A DNA stretch of 64,000 nucleotides from Agrobacterium tumefaciens (lineage in GTDB: Bacteria; Pseudomonadota; Alphaproteobacteria; Rhizobiales; Rhizobiaceae). The notes under the pieces are model-generated. The model saw nothing but the letters and a program-made list of their open reading frames with translations. It was not told the origin of the DNA and did not search any database. The stretch covers positions 124,001 through 188,000 of the forward strand of contig NZ_SUPW01000007.1 of NCBI RefSeq assembly GCF_013337285.1, read 5' to 3'. Positions 14,776 through 23,418 of the stretch are shown here, one piece after another. How positions within the stretch are numbered: position 1 is the first letter of the stretch; each line of letters starts with the position of its first letter. The translations under genes and the position numbers were made by a program.

Positions 14776-16028
14776 CAATGCGCCACCGCGGCCGCGGCGG
14801 CCTCATCGATGAGCCGGCCGGTGCGGAACCGGTCGAGTGTCAGCCCGGCGGCAAGGCGATGCGGTTCGCCGCGGGCGATGAGATGGGCAAAAAGATTGGC
14901 GGAACCCGGTGTCGCCTTGAAACCACCCGTGCCCCAGCCGCAATTGACGAAGAGGTTCGGTACCGGCGTCACGCTCTGGATGGCGGAACGGTCCGGTGTG
15001 TTGTCGGTAATGCCGCCCCATTGGCGCATCATCTTGACGCGACGGAAGATCGGGAACAGCTCGCAGATGGCATCAAGCGTATGGGTGATGATCTGCAGGC
15101 CGCCGGTCTGGGAATAGGAATTATACTGGTCGGTGCCCGCACCGATAACCAGTTCCCCCTTGTCGGACTGCGAAATATAGGCATGCACCGTGTTGGACAT
15201 CACGACGCAAGGGAAGATCGGCTTTAGCGGTTCCGACACCAGCGCCTGCAGCGGGTTGGAATGCAGGGGCACCCGCACATCCGCCATCTTCATGAGAACC
15301 GAGGAGTGGCCGGCGGCGGAAACGCCGATCTTCTTGGCGCCAATGAAACCGCGATTGGTTTCGACGCCCGTCACTGCCCCGTCCGGTCCGCGCCTGATGG
15401 CCGTGACCTCGCAATTCTGGATGATGTGCACACCGCGATCAGAGGCGGCGCGGGCATAACCCCAGGCCACCGCATCATGACGCGCCGTGCCGCCACGGCG
15501 CTGGAGTGCTGCGCCGTTGATCGGATAACGCGCATTGCCGGAAATATCGAGCGGCGGACAATAGGCTTTGGCCTGTTCGGGCGTCAGCCATTCATTGTCG
15601 ATGCCATAGAGACGGTTGGCATTGATGTGCCGGCTGAAAGACTGCCGGTCGTGAATATTGTGCGACAGCATCATCACGCCGCGCGCCGAATACATCACGT
15701 TGTAATTGAGATCCTGGCTCAGGCCTTCCCACAGTTTCAGGGAATGCTCGTAAATATCCATGCTCTCTTCATAGAGATAGTTGGAGCGGATGATGGTGGT
15801 GTTGCGCCCGGTATTGCCGCCGCCAAGCCAGCCCTTTTCCAGCACCGCGATATTGGTGATGCCGTGTTCCTTGGCAAGATAATAGGCCGCACCAAGACCG
15901 TGACCGCCGCCGCCGATGATGATGACATCATAATCCTTGCGCGGCTCGGGTGATGCCCATTGCGCATCCCACCCTTTATGACCCCTGAGCGCCTCGCGCG
16001 CCACGGCAAAAACGGAATATTTGCGCAT
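14775..16028 (-). CDS. soxB: Sarcosine oxidase beta subunit
   Basis: FAD/FMN-binding subunit (417 aa) of sarcosine oxidase that carries out sarcosine oxidation. The dinucleotide motif V-I-I-I-G-G-G-G-H-G-L-G-A-A lies at about residues 33-46, followed by W-L-G-G-G-N-T-G-R-N-T-T. The C-terminal G-W-G-T-G-G-F-K-A-T-P-G-S is the conserved flavin-site segment. The frame is open 22 codons further upstream, but the family N-terminus is M-R-K-Y-S-V-F, so the start at 16028 is chosen. It is the first gene of the minus-strand operon, with the promoter expected in 16029-16345. Confidence 0.95.
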   Translation of the reverse strand: MRKYSVFAVAREALRGHKGWDAQWASPEPRKDYDVIIIGGGGHGLGAAYYLAKEHGITNIAVLEKGWLGGGNTGRNTTIIRSNYLYEESMDIYEHSLKLWEGLSQDLNYNVMYSARGVMMLSHNIHDRQSFSRHINANRLYGIDNEWLTPEQAKAYCPPLDISGNARYPINGAALQRRGGTARHDAVAWGYARAASDRGVHIIQNCEVTAIRRGPDGAVTGVETNRGFIGAKKIGVSAAGHSSVLMKMADVRVPLHSNPLQALVSEPLKPIFPCVVMSNTVHAYISQSDKGELVIGAGTDQYNSYSQTGGLQIITHTLDAICELFPIFRRVKMMRQWGGITDNTPDRSAIQSVTPVPNLFVNCGWGTGGFKATPGSANLFAHLIARGEPHRLAAGLTLDRFRTGRLIDEAAAAAVAH

Positions 16029-16345
16029 TCGCAATCTGCTCCTCAAGAACCGGCCAGAAACCGGAAGCATAGTTCCGGCCCGTATCATACACATGGCAAA
16101 TCGAGATGGGAGGCAATATCCATTTTGCGACGCCGCAATGGTTTTGTTTCGACATGACCGCGGGATTGGCGGAGGGGTCGCATTTTAGCTGTTGTTTGCG
16201 GGTTATCGGCTGGACTTGGCGTAAATGATCTGATAATGCACGACACCAATCGCACGGCTAAAAAGCCAAGCGAACGATTTTTTGTTTGCCTGCGAATGCC
16301 TTTATTCGCACAGCAAGATAACCAAGCTAAAGGAACGGGTTTAAC
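16029..16345. other. Intergenic region, soxB/rpsU divergent promoters
   Basis: A 317-bp gap between two divergent genes. It contains no credible ORF. The rpsU-proximal part is comparatively AT-rich and contains the hairpin annotated separately at 16291-16310 plus a small GGCT-AAAA-AGCC stem just before it. Promoters for the sox operon (leftward) and rpsU (rightward) must lie here, but I see no clear -35/-10 pair. Confidence 0.6.
16291..16310 (+). promoter_or_regulatory. Perfect hairpin in the rpsU leader
   Basis: TGCGAAT (16291-16297), loop GCCTTT, ATTCGCA (16304-16310): a perfect 7-bp stem that ends 35 bp before the rpsU start. If transcription starts upstream it would fold in the 5' untranslated RNA; otherwise it is a dyad operator. 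A ribosome site AAAGGAACG follows. S21 genes are often autoregulated or stress-controlled in bacteria, but the mechanism here is not shown. Confidence 0.45.
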
Positions 16346-16573
16346 GTGCAGGTACTAGTCCGCGACAATAACGTTGATCAGGCGCTTCGCGCCCTCAAGA
16401 AAAAGATGCAGCGCGAAGGCATTTTCCGTGAAATGAAAATGCGCGATTATTACGAAAAACCCTCTCAGAAGCGCGCCCGCGAAAAGGCTGAAGCCGTTCG
16501 CCGCGTTCGCAAGCTGGCACGCAAGCGCGCACAGCGCGAAGGTCTGATCGCGGCCCCGCGCGCGAGCCGTTAA
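16346..16573 (+). CDS. rpsU: 30S ribosomal protein S21
   Basis: A 75-residue, strongly basic protein beginning [15 protein letters not shown] and containing [13 protein letters not shown] and the Arg/Lys-rich C-terminus A-R-K-R-A-Q-R-E-G. This is unmistakably bS21, which binds the small subunit near the anti-Shine-Dalgarno end of 16S rRNA and assists initiation. The start has an AAAGGAACG ribosome site. It stands alone, not next to dnaG/rpoD as in enterics. Many alphaproteobacteria carry more than one rpsU; whether this is the only copy cannot be told from the window. Confidence 0.97.
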   Translation: MQVLVRDNNVDQALRALKKKMQREGIFREMKMRDYYEKPSQKRAREKAEAVRRVRKLARKRAQREGLIAAPRASR

Positions 16574-16708
16574 TAGGCCGTCTTTTGGACGTTTTTGAAT
16601 GCTTGTTGGGCGGGGGCGATCAATTCGCCGCCGCTCTTTGTGTTTGTGGTCGGAGACAAATCGTGGGACAACGATTATGAGACCGGCCTGCGAGGGAACC
16701 CACACCGA

Positions 16709-17605
16709 ATGATCGCTGTCGATGCCTGTGTTGTGAAAAACTCCGATGCCTCCACGCGCCGGGTGCCATTGAAAAACAACAGAGGGTTTCGTGCTTCTCT
16801 GGTCGTCTGCACCGTGCTGGCCGGTCTTTCCGGTTGCGCGACATCCAACCAGACGGAAGATGTCTTCAGGATCGACCGCGCCCAGGGCTCGCAGGAAAAC
16901 ATCGCCTCGCTCACCTCGGTCATCAACGCCAATCCGCAGGATCCGGAAGGCTACAATGTCCGTGGCTCGGCTTACGGCCGCGCCGGCGATTCCCGCCGCG
17001 CCATCGAAGACTTCAACAAGGCATTGCAGCTGAACCCGCGCTTCTATCAGGCCTATGCCAACCGCGCGCTCGTCTATCGCAACTCCGGTCAGCAGCAGCA
17101 GGCCCTGCAGGATTATAACGCCGCCCTGCAGATCAATGCGAGCTACGATGTGGCGTTGATCGGCCGTGGCAATCTTTACCGGCAGTCGGGACGGGTCAAC
17201 GAAGCCTTCGACGATTTCTCCCGCGCCATCCAGCTTGAAACCACCGATGGACGCGCATGGCACAATCGTGGCCTGATCTACCAGCTGCGTAACCAGCACG
17301 CCCAGGCCATCGAGGACTTCTCCAAGGCGATTTCCCTGTCCTCCACCTCGCCGGAACCCTATAACGGCCGTGGCCTTTCCTATGTCGCGCTGAATGACGA
17401 CGAAAACGCCTTCGCGGATTTCAATCACGCTATTTCGCTTGATGGCAATATCGCAGAATCCTGGGCCAACCAGGCGCTGGTCTATGAGCGGCGCGGTGAG
17501 ATGGCCAAGGCCGCCAAGTCCTATTCCCATGCGGCGCGGCTCGATCCGAAATACAAGCCGGCGCTCGATGGCGTTGCCCGCACACGCGGCGCCAGCGCCT
17601 CCTGA
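16709..17605 (+). CDS. TPR-repeat lipoprotein
   Basis: A 298-residue protein with about six consecutive tetratricopeptide repeats (from about residue 75 to the end; typical units contain G-R-A-G-D-S-R-R-A-I-E-D-F-N-K-A-L and N-S-G-Q-Q-Q-Q-A-L). The N-terminus has a hydrophobic stretch ending in the lipobox L-A-G-L-S-G-C (Cys about residue 44), so it is predicted to be a membrane-anchored lipoprotein of the NlpI type. The frame is open upstream, but the ATG at 16709 has a GAGGGAAC ribosome site and places the signal sensibly. TPR lipoproteins act as scaffolds in the envelope; the specific partner is unknown. Confidence 0.85.
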   Translation: MIAVDACVVKNSDASTRRVPLKNNRGFRASLVVCTVLAGLSGCATSNQTEDVFRIDRAQGSQENIASLTSVINANPQDPEGYNVRGSAYGRAGDSRRAIEDFNKALQLNPRFYQAYANRALVYRNSGQQQQALQDYNAALQINASYDVALIGRGNLYRQSGRVNEAFDDFSRAIQLETTDGRAWHNRGLIYQLRNQHAQAIEDFSKAISLSSTSPEPYNGRGLSYVALNDDENAFADFNHAISLDGNIAESWANQALVYERRGEMAKAAKSYSHAARLDPKYKPALDGVARTRGASAS

Positions 17606-17622
17606 TCGCGACAGGCACTAAC

Positions 17623-17659
17623 AAAAAAGCCGGCGGTGCGACACCTGCCGGCTTTTTTA
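17623..17659 (+). terminator. Intrinsic terminator (bidirectional)
   Basis: A-run, GCCGGCGGTG / CACCTGCCGGC-type stem and T-run: AAAAAAGCCGGC ... GCCGGCTTTTTT. The A-tract on the left and T-tract on the right allow termination on both strands, which fits the convergent TPR lipoprotein and DUF6074-like genes. Confidence 0.88.
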
Positions 17660-17676
17660 TGAAAAACGCTAAGGCC

Positions 17677-17943
17677 TTAATGGCTGTCGCGACGTGCCTC
17701 AGGGGCAGCATCGCCCGCCCACAATTCCGCCTGTACCGCGTTTTGAAATTCCATGACCTCGCGCCGCATGGCGGCGTCCTCATAGCCTAATCCTGTCAGA
17801 TAGGCGGCCAGTTCACGGCACTCCCTGCGCCAGAAATCATTCGCCTCCACACCATGCAGACGGTCAAGCATGGTTGCACACCGTTTTACGTCGGCAATGC
17901 GGTTCTTTGCCGGAAAGGCGATTACTTCTGAACTCGTCGTCAC
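17677..17943 (-). CDS. Small DUF6074-like protein
   Basis: An 88-residue cytoplasmic protein. The opening V-I-A-F-P-A-K-N-R-I-A-D-V-K-R and the central F-W-R-R-E-C-R-E-L resemble small rhizobial proteins grouped as DUF6074 (V-x-A-F-P-A-x-R-R-x pattern then a Y/F-W-R motif). No function is known. The start codon is GTG at 17943. It converges on the TPR gene across a bidirectional terminator and diverges from exoX. Confidence 0.65.
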   Translation of the reverse strand: MTTSSEVIAFPAKNRIADVKRCATMLDRLHGVEANDFWRRECRELAAYLTGLGYEDAAMRREVMEFQNAVQAELWAGDAAPEARRDSH

Positions 17944-18282
17944 GCGGGCACCCTGCTCTTCGAGGAATCAATACCGACTTTTTAAAGGCGAGATGGTTAA
18001 CGAAGTCTGCAGGGTGGCGGAGACAGCCCACAATAGCCGATCAAAGAGCGATTCTATGCCTGCCCGAAGCCGGAAACCGGGTTTCAAAACAGACCCGACG
18101 GAGGGAAATCATCGATTACCAAGGAATTTACCAATCAAGATTACCGAAATTTCATGCTGCGCCAGATAGAAGAAGTATATGTGTGTTGAAACAACACCGG
18201 TCTCATCGTATATTTCTTGCAAAGAAAAAAAATGCCGCAGCGCAGCCAAAAACGGAGAAATCGTTCTCGGGAGGAGAGCACC
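17944..18282. other. Intergenic region upstream of exoX
   Basis: A 339-bp gap between the DUF6074-like gene and exoX. No credible gene is present. The exoX-proximal 150 bp is clearly more AT-rich than its surroundings and includes a perfect GTGTTG-AAA-CAACAC palindrome (18183-18197) and an A-rich tract (A8 near 18223), as expected for a regulated promoter. The exoX ribosome site GGGAGGAGAG lies just before 18283. Confidence 0.55.
18183..18197. promoter_or_regulatory. Palindrome GTGTTG-AAA-CAACAC upstream of exoX
   Basis: A perfect 6-3-6 inverted repeat 86 bp before the exoX start in an AT-rich intergenic region. Its size and symmetry suit a dimeric DNA-binding protein. The regulator is not identified; nothing in the sequence ties it to a known exo regulator. 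Confidence 0.45.
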
Positions 18283-18561
18283 ATGTATGCACCTCGTGTT
18301 TTTTTCAGCATGATCGGTGCATTGCTTACCTTTGCGGTTGCTACATATTTCATTCACGGGTCGTTCTATACGGCGTTCATCCAGACCCTCATCTGCGCCG
18401 TCCTTCTGCAAGTCGGTTATTTTATTGCGATATTGGTTCTGGTCGCCCGCGAAAAACGCCGGTTGCGCGAGACATTCGCGCATGAGCGCAGCGCTGAAAC
18501 CATGACGCCGGAGACGGCAAAAAGCGCCCCGCCGCATGGCGCGAAACTGACCGATATGTGA
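18283..18561 (+). CDS. exoX: Exopolysaccharide production repressor ExoX
   Basis: A 92-residue inner-membrane protein. Residues 1-50 hold two transmembrane segments (F-F-S-M-I-G-A-L-L-T-F-A-V-A and T-L-I-C-A-V-L-L-Q-V-G-Y-F-I-A), followed by a charged cytoplasmic tail. The start M-Y-A-P-R-V-F and this topology match rhizobial ExoX/Psi proteins, which inhibit succinoglycan synthesis post-translationally, probably through ExoY. A strong GGGAGGAGAG ribosome site supports the ATG at 18283; the open frame upstream lacks homology. The usual neighbour exoY is absent from this window. Confidence 0.87.
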   Translation: MYAPRVFFSMIGALLTFAVATYFIHGSFYTAFIQTLICAVLLQVGYFIAILVLVAREKRRLRETFAHERSAETMTPETAKSAPPHGAKLTDM

Positions 18562-18670
18562 GCTTTCAAGCATCGGCTTTTATTGCGTCGCAAAAAAATC
18601 GCTTGCATCCACACCCCTGACACTTTCTGCTGGCCAAATCCTGACGGTCGTCAAAGCAGAAGGACATCCC

Positions 18671-19663
18671 ATGGTGAGTGGTTCACAGCCCATTTGCGTT
18701 ATCATCGCTGCAAAAAATGCCTCCGAAACGATCGATATCGCCATCCGTTCCGCCCTTGTGGAACCGGAGGTCGGTGAAGTCGTCGTAATCGACGATGGTT
18801 CCACCGACACGACGAGCGATGTGGCGTATGCGGCGGATGACGGTACAGGTCGCTTGCGGGTGGTGCGATTCGAGGTCAATCGCGGACCTTCCGCTGCCCG
18901 CAACCATGCTATCTCGATTTCATCTGCGCCGCTTATCAGCATTCTCGATGCGGACGACTTCTTTTTCAGCGGCCGCTTCACCGCCATGCTCGCCGATGAC
19001 GACTGGGACCTTGTCGCCGACAATATTGCCTTCATCCAGCAATCGGTTCCGGGCGCATCGTCCATGCAACCGGCCCGCTTCGAACCTGAGGCCCGGTTTC
19101 TGTCACTTACAGAATTCGTGGAAGGCAATATTTCCCGGCCCGGCGTGGAGCGTGGGGAAACCGGTTTCCTTAAACCGGTGATACGCCGCGATTTTCTGGA
19201 CAAACATGCGTTGCGTTATGACGAGGCCCTGCGGCTTGGCGAAGATTATGAACTGTACACCCGCGCTCTTGCCGCCGGTGCGCGTTACAAGGTCATCCGC
19301 CACTGCGGTTACGGCGCGATCGTGCGCGGCAATTCGCTGAGCGGTCGCCACAGTACCGACGACCTTCGCCGCTTATACGAAGCGGACAGGGCCATCCTCG
19401 CCGGCTGCAGGCTGTCCGCCGACGAGGCGGCGATCCTTCGAGAACATGAAAAACATATCCGCGCCAAATTCGAACTTCGCCATTTTCTCGATGCGAAAAA
19501 GCAGAAAGGCATGGGCGGCGCGCTGACCCACGCTCTTGCGCGTCTGCCGGCCCTGCCCGCCATAACGCGCGGTATCTTGACCGACAAGACCGCCCGTTTC
19601 CGCAAACCGTCGCAGCCGATACGGGATGTCCGGTATCTTCTGGATGGCACGCCGGTCTCGTGA
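18671..19663 (+). CDS. exoU: Succinoglycan beta-1,6-glucosyltransferase ExoU
   Basis: GT2 inverting glycosyltransferase, 330 residues, GT-A fold: I-C-V-I-I-A-A-K-N-A at the N-terminus, the nucleotide-binding V-V-I-D-D-G-S-T-D (about residues 40-48) and the metal D-x-D in I-L-D-A-D-D-F-F (about residue 97). In S. meliloti ExoU adds the sixth sugar of the succinoglycan octasaccharide; assignment here follows cluster position between exoX and exoV and similarity in length and motifs to that protein. AAGGACATCCC precedes the ATG. Confidence 0.88.
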   Translation: MVSGSQPICVIIAAKNASETIDIAIRSALVEPEVGEVVVIDDGSTDTTSDVAYAADDGTGRLRVVRFEVNRGPSAARNHAISISSAPLISILDADDFFFSGRFTAMLADDDWDLVADNIAFIQQSVPGASSMQPARFEPEARFLSLTEFVEGNISRPGVERGETGFLKPVIRRDFLDKHALRYDEALRLGEDYELYTRALAAGARYKVIRHCGYGAIVRGNSLSGRHSTDDLRRLYEADRAILAGCRLSADEAAILREHEKHIRAKFELRHFLDAKKQKGMGGALTHALARLPALPAITRGILTDKTARFRKPSQPIRDVRYLLDGTPVS

Positions 19664-19705
19664 GGGAAAACGTCCTGCCGCGAGAATGATGGCAAGATAT
19701 CCTCT

Positions 19706-19823
19706 CATCCGTGATGCCGGACCCGGATACCGACATCAGCCACGGCGCGTCCACGCCGTGGAAAGAGCCTTTTGCGATCAAGGACTTGATCGCGCTGGAC
19801 CCCGGATCTAATGCGGCGTGACC
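19706..19823. repeat. Rhizobial palindromic intergenic repeat (RIME-like)
   Basis: The exoU-exoV spacer carries nested inverted repeats: CCACGGCG...CGCCGTGG (19740-19761) and GCGATCAA-GGAC-TTGATCGC (19774-19793), flanked by partly complementary outer arms rich in CCGGAC/CCCGGAT and GATCC/GGGGTCC. This architecture and the wording (GTGATGCCGGACCCGG, GCGTCCACGCCGTGG) match the dispersed palindromic mosaic elements common between rhizobial genes. It lies between convergent genes, where such elements are often found and may terminate transcription. Confidence 0.65.
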
Positions 19824-19836
19824 AGGCAATCCGCCT

Positions 19837-20805
19837 TTAGAGATAATCCCGCTTGATCGTTTCCAGCACGGCGGAAAAACGCTCCTTGCGCTCCTCCAGC
19901 CTGCCCTCCGGGCTGAGACGCGGTTCCGCCCGGCTTGCCTGCCAGAGCGCCAACGTGGAAGGGGCTGCCAGCACCTGCTTCGCCAGTTTGCGTAGTGACC
20001 GCGATTGCGTTTCCTGCGGCCGCACCAGCACATCCCCCTCATGCGCCGGGCCTTCATGCGCCGGGACTGAGCCGGTCTCGGCAATGGCGGGGGCTGGTGG
20101 CGGCGGGAAATTCATGCCCCAGAAGCGCGAGCCCTTTTTTGCCGCCTCGGCACGGGTGGAAACAGGCACGTAACGCGGCTGATATTCCACGCCGACCGTG
20201 CCTGCCCAATCGCTCCATTTGAAGCTGTTGATCGACGGCGATGTGCTGACAGCAACCCATGGCACGCGGAACGCATCGGCAAGGATGGCGCCATGCATGG
20301 ATTCGGCAACGATGAATTCCGACTGGGCGATGGCGCGGATGACCGCTTTTGCCTCGCCGCGCGGGTCGAGATAGGTCAGCCCGGCCGGTTCACACACCGT
20401 TTCCCACATGCCAAACTCCGCCGATTCCCAATGGGGAACGAAGGTCTTCTTGTGGAGTTTCGGCAGGCCTTTGAAGTCCGGCATCTCGGTGACCATGACG
20501 GCGGGATCAACGATGCCCATTTCCGGTGCCAGCCCGAGCTTGGCGGCGGTTTTTTCGCCGCGCACGCAGCGAATATCCCAGAACCCGGTGCTGGTATCCG
20601 GCACCGCGCCATAACCATAACCGCTGCCGATGACCAGCTTGCGCTGTTTCGCCGGCAGCAGGGTGTCGTTGAGAACGGTGCCGACGCCGACAAGCATCAC
20701 ATCGTCATGCACGTCGCGCAGGCCGGGGAGCAGAAAGTCCCACAGCCATAGATTGAGATCATCGCCGAAATTGCCGTGATGCGATTCCCAGTGGTAAGGT
20801 TTCAT
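19837..20805 (-). CDS. exoV: Succinoglycan ketal pyruvyl transferase ExoV
   Basis: Polysaccharide pyruvyl transferase family protein, 322 residues; adds the pyruvate ketal to the terminal glucose of the succinoglycan repeat unit. Recognised from N-F-G-D-D-L-N-L-W-L at the N-terminus, the central V-I-G-S-G-Y-G-Y-G and the conserved E-S-M-H-G-A-I-L-A-D-A (about residue 170). It is co-oriented with exoW, 51 bp upstream, and transcribed against exoU across the repeat. Pyruvylation contributes the negative charge of the polymer together with succinate. Confidence 0.92.
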   Translation of the reverse strand: MKPYHWESHHGNFGDDLNLWLWDFLLPGLRDVHDDVMLVGVGTVLNDTLLPAKQRKLVIGSGYGYGAVPDTSTGFWDIRCVRGEKTAAKLGLAPEMGIVDPAVMVTEMPDFKGLPKLHKKTFVPHWESAEFGMWETVCEPAGLTYLDPRGEAKAVIRAIAQSEFIVAESMHGAILADAFRVPWVAVSTSPSINSFKWSDWAGTVGVEYQPRYVPVSTRAEAAKKGSRFWGMNFPPPPAPAIAETGSVPAHEGPAHEGDVLVRPQETQSRSLRKLAKQVLAAPSTLALWQASRAEPRLSPEGRLEERKERFSAVLETIKRDYL

Positions 20806-20856
20806 GAGGTCACTCCTGGGTGAAAAACATATAAATTCTTGCAGGCGAGAATTCGC

Positions 20857-21822
20857 TCATCTTGTCCGGACGATTTTGCCCGCGCCGAGCTCAAAAGCGG
20901 CGCGAAGAAGTGCGGGATCACGCATTGCCCACTTCAAGAGCAGCCCGAATTCGGGCACCCTGCGGCGTTTCAGATTACCCGCCTGGCTCCACAGCGCCTG
21001 TTTGCGAGCCGTGTTTTTATAGGAAGCAATCGACGCCACATCGGCCGGCCGGCGCGCAAAACGTTCCTCCAGAGTGTCAAGCGCCACCCATGTATTGAAC
21101 TGCTGGCGCAGGAATTCCGGCGAGGAATTGTCGATGCTGTGGAAGATATTGACGCCCATGCCGCGCATTGCGCCGGCATCGTCACACAGCAGCGTCCGTT
21201 TCGATGCAAGGATGCAATCGCAGAAAAACAGCACGTCTTCCGCAGCTAACCGGAGCGCCGGATCGAAGCGGATCTTTTCAAACAGCGGACGGCCGATGAC
21301 CATGCAGGAGAGATGCAGGAAGCTCCAGTTGCGCAGCATGACGCTTGCCAGATCCGGCAGTTCGATCACCAGCGGCCGCTCGGAAAGCCTTGCGGCACCC
21401 TCATTTTTTTCCAGTTCGGAAATGGCGAAATGGTAATAAAATTCGTCACTTGCCTGCATAGATGCCCAGTAGCATTCACCGCCGAACGCCTTGAGCGAAG
21501 AGGCCGCGTTTTGCAGATGATCAGGCGTCCAGATATCATCAGAATCGAGAAAGGCGACGTAATCGGTGCCGTCAGGCACGTTGTCGAGACCGGTATTGCG
21601 CGCACCGCCCGGCCCGCCATTGGCCTGCTTAATGACAAGAATCCGGTCTTTCTCACCCTGCGAAAGTTCCGCAAGTTCGTTTTCGATCGGATATGGCGAT
21701 TCGTCATCGACGATGACAAGATCGAAATCCTGGTAAGTCTGCGCAAAAACCGATGCGAGTGCACGTCCCAAGATACCGTGCTGCTTTTGGTAGTAGGGAA
21801 TGACGACAGTAAATCTTGCCAT
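20857..21822 (-). CDS. exoW: Succinoglycan beta-1,3-glucosyltransferase ExoW
   Basis: GT2 transferase of 321 residues with the N-terminus M-A-R-F-T-V-V-I-P-Y-Y-Q-K, nucleotide motif V-I-V-D-D-E-S-P and metal motif F-L-D-S-D-D-I-W-T. In S. meliloti ExoW adds the last two beta-1,3-linked glucoses. The open frame extends 25 codons upstream but without homology; the chosen ATG sits after a GGGGCGAAAC stretch. It is divergent from exoT (118 bp) and likely co-transcribed with exoV. Confidence 0.9.
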   Translation of the reverse strand: MARFTVVIPYYQKQHGILGRALASVFAQTYQDFDLVIVDDESPYPIENELAELSQGEKDRILVIKQANGGPGGARNTGLDNVPDGTDYVAFLDSDDIWTPDHLQNAASSLKAFGGECYWASMQASDEFYYHFAISELEKNEGAARLSERPLVIELPDLASVMLRNWSFLHLSCMVIGRPLFEKIRFDPALRLAAEDVLFFCDCILASKRTLLCDDAGAMRGMGVNIFHSIDNSSPEFLRQQFNTWVALDTLEERFARRPADVASIASYKNTARKQALWSQAGNLKRRRVPEFGLLLKWAMRDPALLRAAFELGAGKIVRTR

Positions 21823-21939
21823 TGTTTCGCCCCTTGCGTTGATCAAGAAGTGTCGGGCCGATCCTGAAAACGGCCCGATGGTATCGGCAACTCCCAACCG
21901 GCGATCCTCCCCGCCGGCCTCCAGAAACAGGATGCTTGT

Positions 21940-23418
21940 ATGCCCCCAGCTCCAAATGTAAAGACCATCACCACCAATGTGGGGTGGAGCGTTCTGTCAA
22001 AAACAGGGACATTCGGGCTTAAGTTTGTCACGGTCCCCATTCTCGCAAGACTGCTTTCGCCGGAAGAATTCGGCGTGGTGGCGGTAGGACTTACGGTTGT
22101 ACAGTTTCTGACCATGATCGCCGGCGCCGGGCTGACCTCGGCGCTGATCGTCGAAAAGGAAGAGGATATGGATACGATCCATACCGTCTTCTGGGCCAAT
22201 CTGGCGATTTCCTGCACCATGGCCGCTGTCCTTTACATCTTCGCGGAATTTTTCGGCGGGCTTCTGGGGGCTGTGGAAAGCGCCTATCTGCTGCGCATCA
22301 TGGCCTTCCTCATTCCGTTGCAGCTCGCCGGCGATGTCGCCTATTCGCTGCTTGCCCGGCGCATGAATTTCAGCAAGGACGCACTGTGGAGCATGGCGTC
22401 GGAAAGCATCGCGGCGGTGGTCGCTGTGGCGATGGCGCTTCTCGGCTTCGGCGTCTGGGCGCTCATCATCCAGCTTTTTGCGGCTGCCCTCATCCGGCTT
22501 GTCGGGCTCTACGCCGTTTCCCGTTATTGCCCGCGTTTCGTCATGAAACCGCGCCGTCTGGTGCCGCTTCTCGGCTTCAGCTCCGGGCTCATGGGGTCGG
22601 AAATCGCCAATTTCGTCACTTTCCAGTCGCCGATGGTGGTGATTGCCCGGCATCTCGGCCTTGCTGATGCCGGCGCTTATTCCGCCTCCAACCGCTTTGC
22701 CAGCATTCCCAACCAAGTGGTTCTGTCCGCCGTCATGGGTGTTCTGTTTCCTGCCTTCAGCCGCATGATGGACGATCCGCAGCGCCGCCGCGATGCCCTG
22801 ATGTTCAGCACGCAGGTGTTGACCGTGCTGCTTGCGCCGATGATGTTCGGCCTCTGGGCCGTCGCCCAACCGGCCATGCTGGTCATCTTCGGGCAAAACT
22901 GGGCTTATGCCTGGCCTGTTCTCGGTCTTCTGGCTCTATCGAAGGCCATTCTGACGCCATGCAGCACCTTTATCCCCTATTTGAAGGGTGCGGGTTATGG
23001 CCGCGTGCTGTTCTGGTCAGCGACGATCCGCGCCATCGTCACCACACTTGCGGTCTGGCTCGCAGCACTTTACGGCACGCTGGTCGATGCCATGGTATGG
23101 CTCTGCATCGTCAATGCAGTGACGCTGGTCGCCTATTCCTGGGCCGTATTCAAGGCGAGCGATACACCGTTTTTTCGCGGTCTCTATGTCAGCAGCCGGC
23201 CGATGATCGCGGCGTTGATCATGGCGGTTTCTGTGCGTTATCTGCTTCATATCCTTGCAGACCGTATCCCCAGCGCCACCCTTCAGGTTCTTGTGGGTGC
23301 CGCCGTCGGCGGCGTCATCTATGCAGTGCTGATCCTGCTGACCGAACGCGCACTGCTCGGAAAAATCCTTGGAATGGTAAAATCGCGGCGGACGCGGGAG
23401 GCTGCAACCCAAAGTTAG
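21940..23418 (+). CDS. exoT: Succinoglycan flippase ExoT (Wzx-like)
   Basis: Integral membrane protein, 492 residues, about 12-14 hydrophobic segments, of the MOP/polysaccharide flippase superfamily. The N-terminal T-N-V-G-W-S-V-L-S-K-T and L-S-P-E-E-F-G-V-V-A-V-G-L are typical of this family. It moves undecaprenyl-linked octasaccharide units across the inner membrane for polymerisation by ExoQ and ExoP. Divergent from exoW. The following 371 bp before exoH lack a gene; in S. meliloti exoI lies there. Confidence 0.9.
   Translation: MPPAPNVKTITTNVGWSVLSKTGTFGLKFVTVPILARLLSPEEFGVVAVGLTVVQFLTMIAGAGLTSALIVEKEEDMDTIHTVFWANLAISCTMAAVLYIFAEFFGGLLGAVESAYLLRIMAFLIPLQLAGDVAYSLLARRMNFSKDALWSMASESIAAVVAVAMALLGFGVWALIIQLFAAALIRLVGLYAVSRYCPRFVMKPRRLVPLLGFSSGLMGSEIANFVTFQSPMVVIARHLGLADAGAYSASNRFASIPNQVVLSAVMGVLFPAFSRMMDDPQRRRDALMFSTQVLTVLLAPMMFGLWAVAQPAMLVIFGQNWAYAWPVLGLLALSKAILTPCSTFIPYLKGAGYGRVLFWSATIRAIVTTLAVWLAALYGTLVDAMVWLCIVNAVTLVAYSWAVFKASDTPFFRGLYVSSRPMIAALIMAVSVRYLLHILADRIPSATLQVLVGAAVGGVIYAVLILLTERALLGKILGMVKSRRTREAATQS

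Noticed and set aside
16573-16600. Possible terminator after rpsU (CGTC-TTTTG-GACG then T5)
   Set aside because: The stem is only 4 bp; too weak to call.
19293-20084. 263-codon open frame on the minus strand across exoU/exoV
   Set aside because: It reads through the palindromic repeat and is antisense to exoU; created by the repeat.
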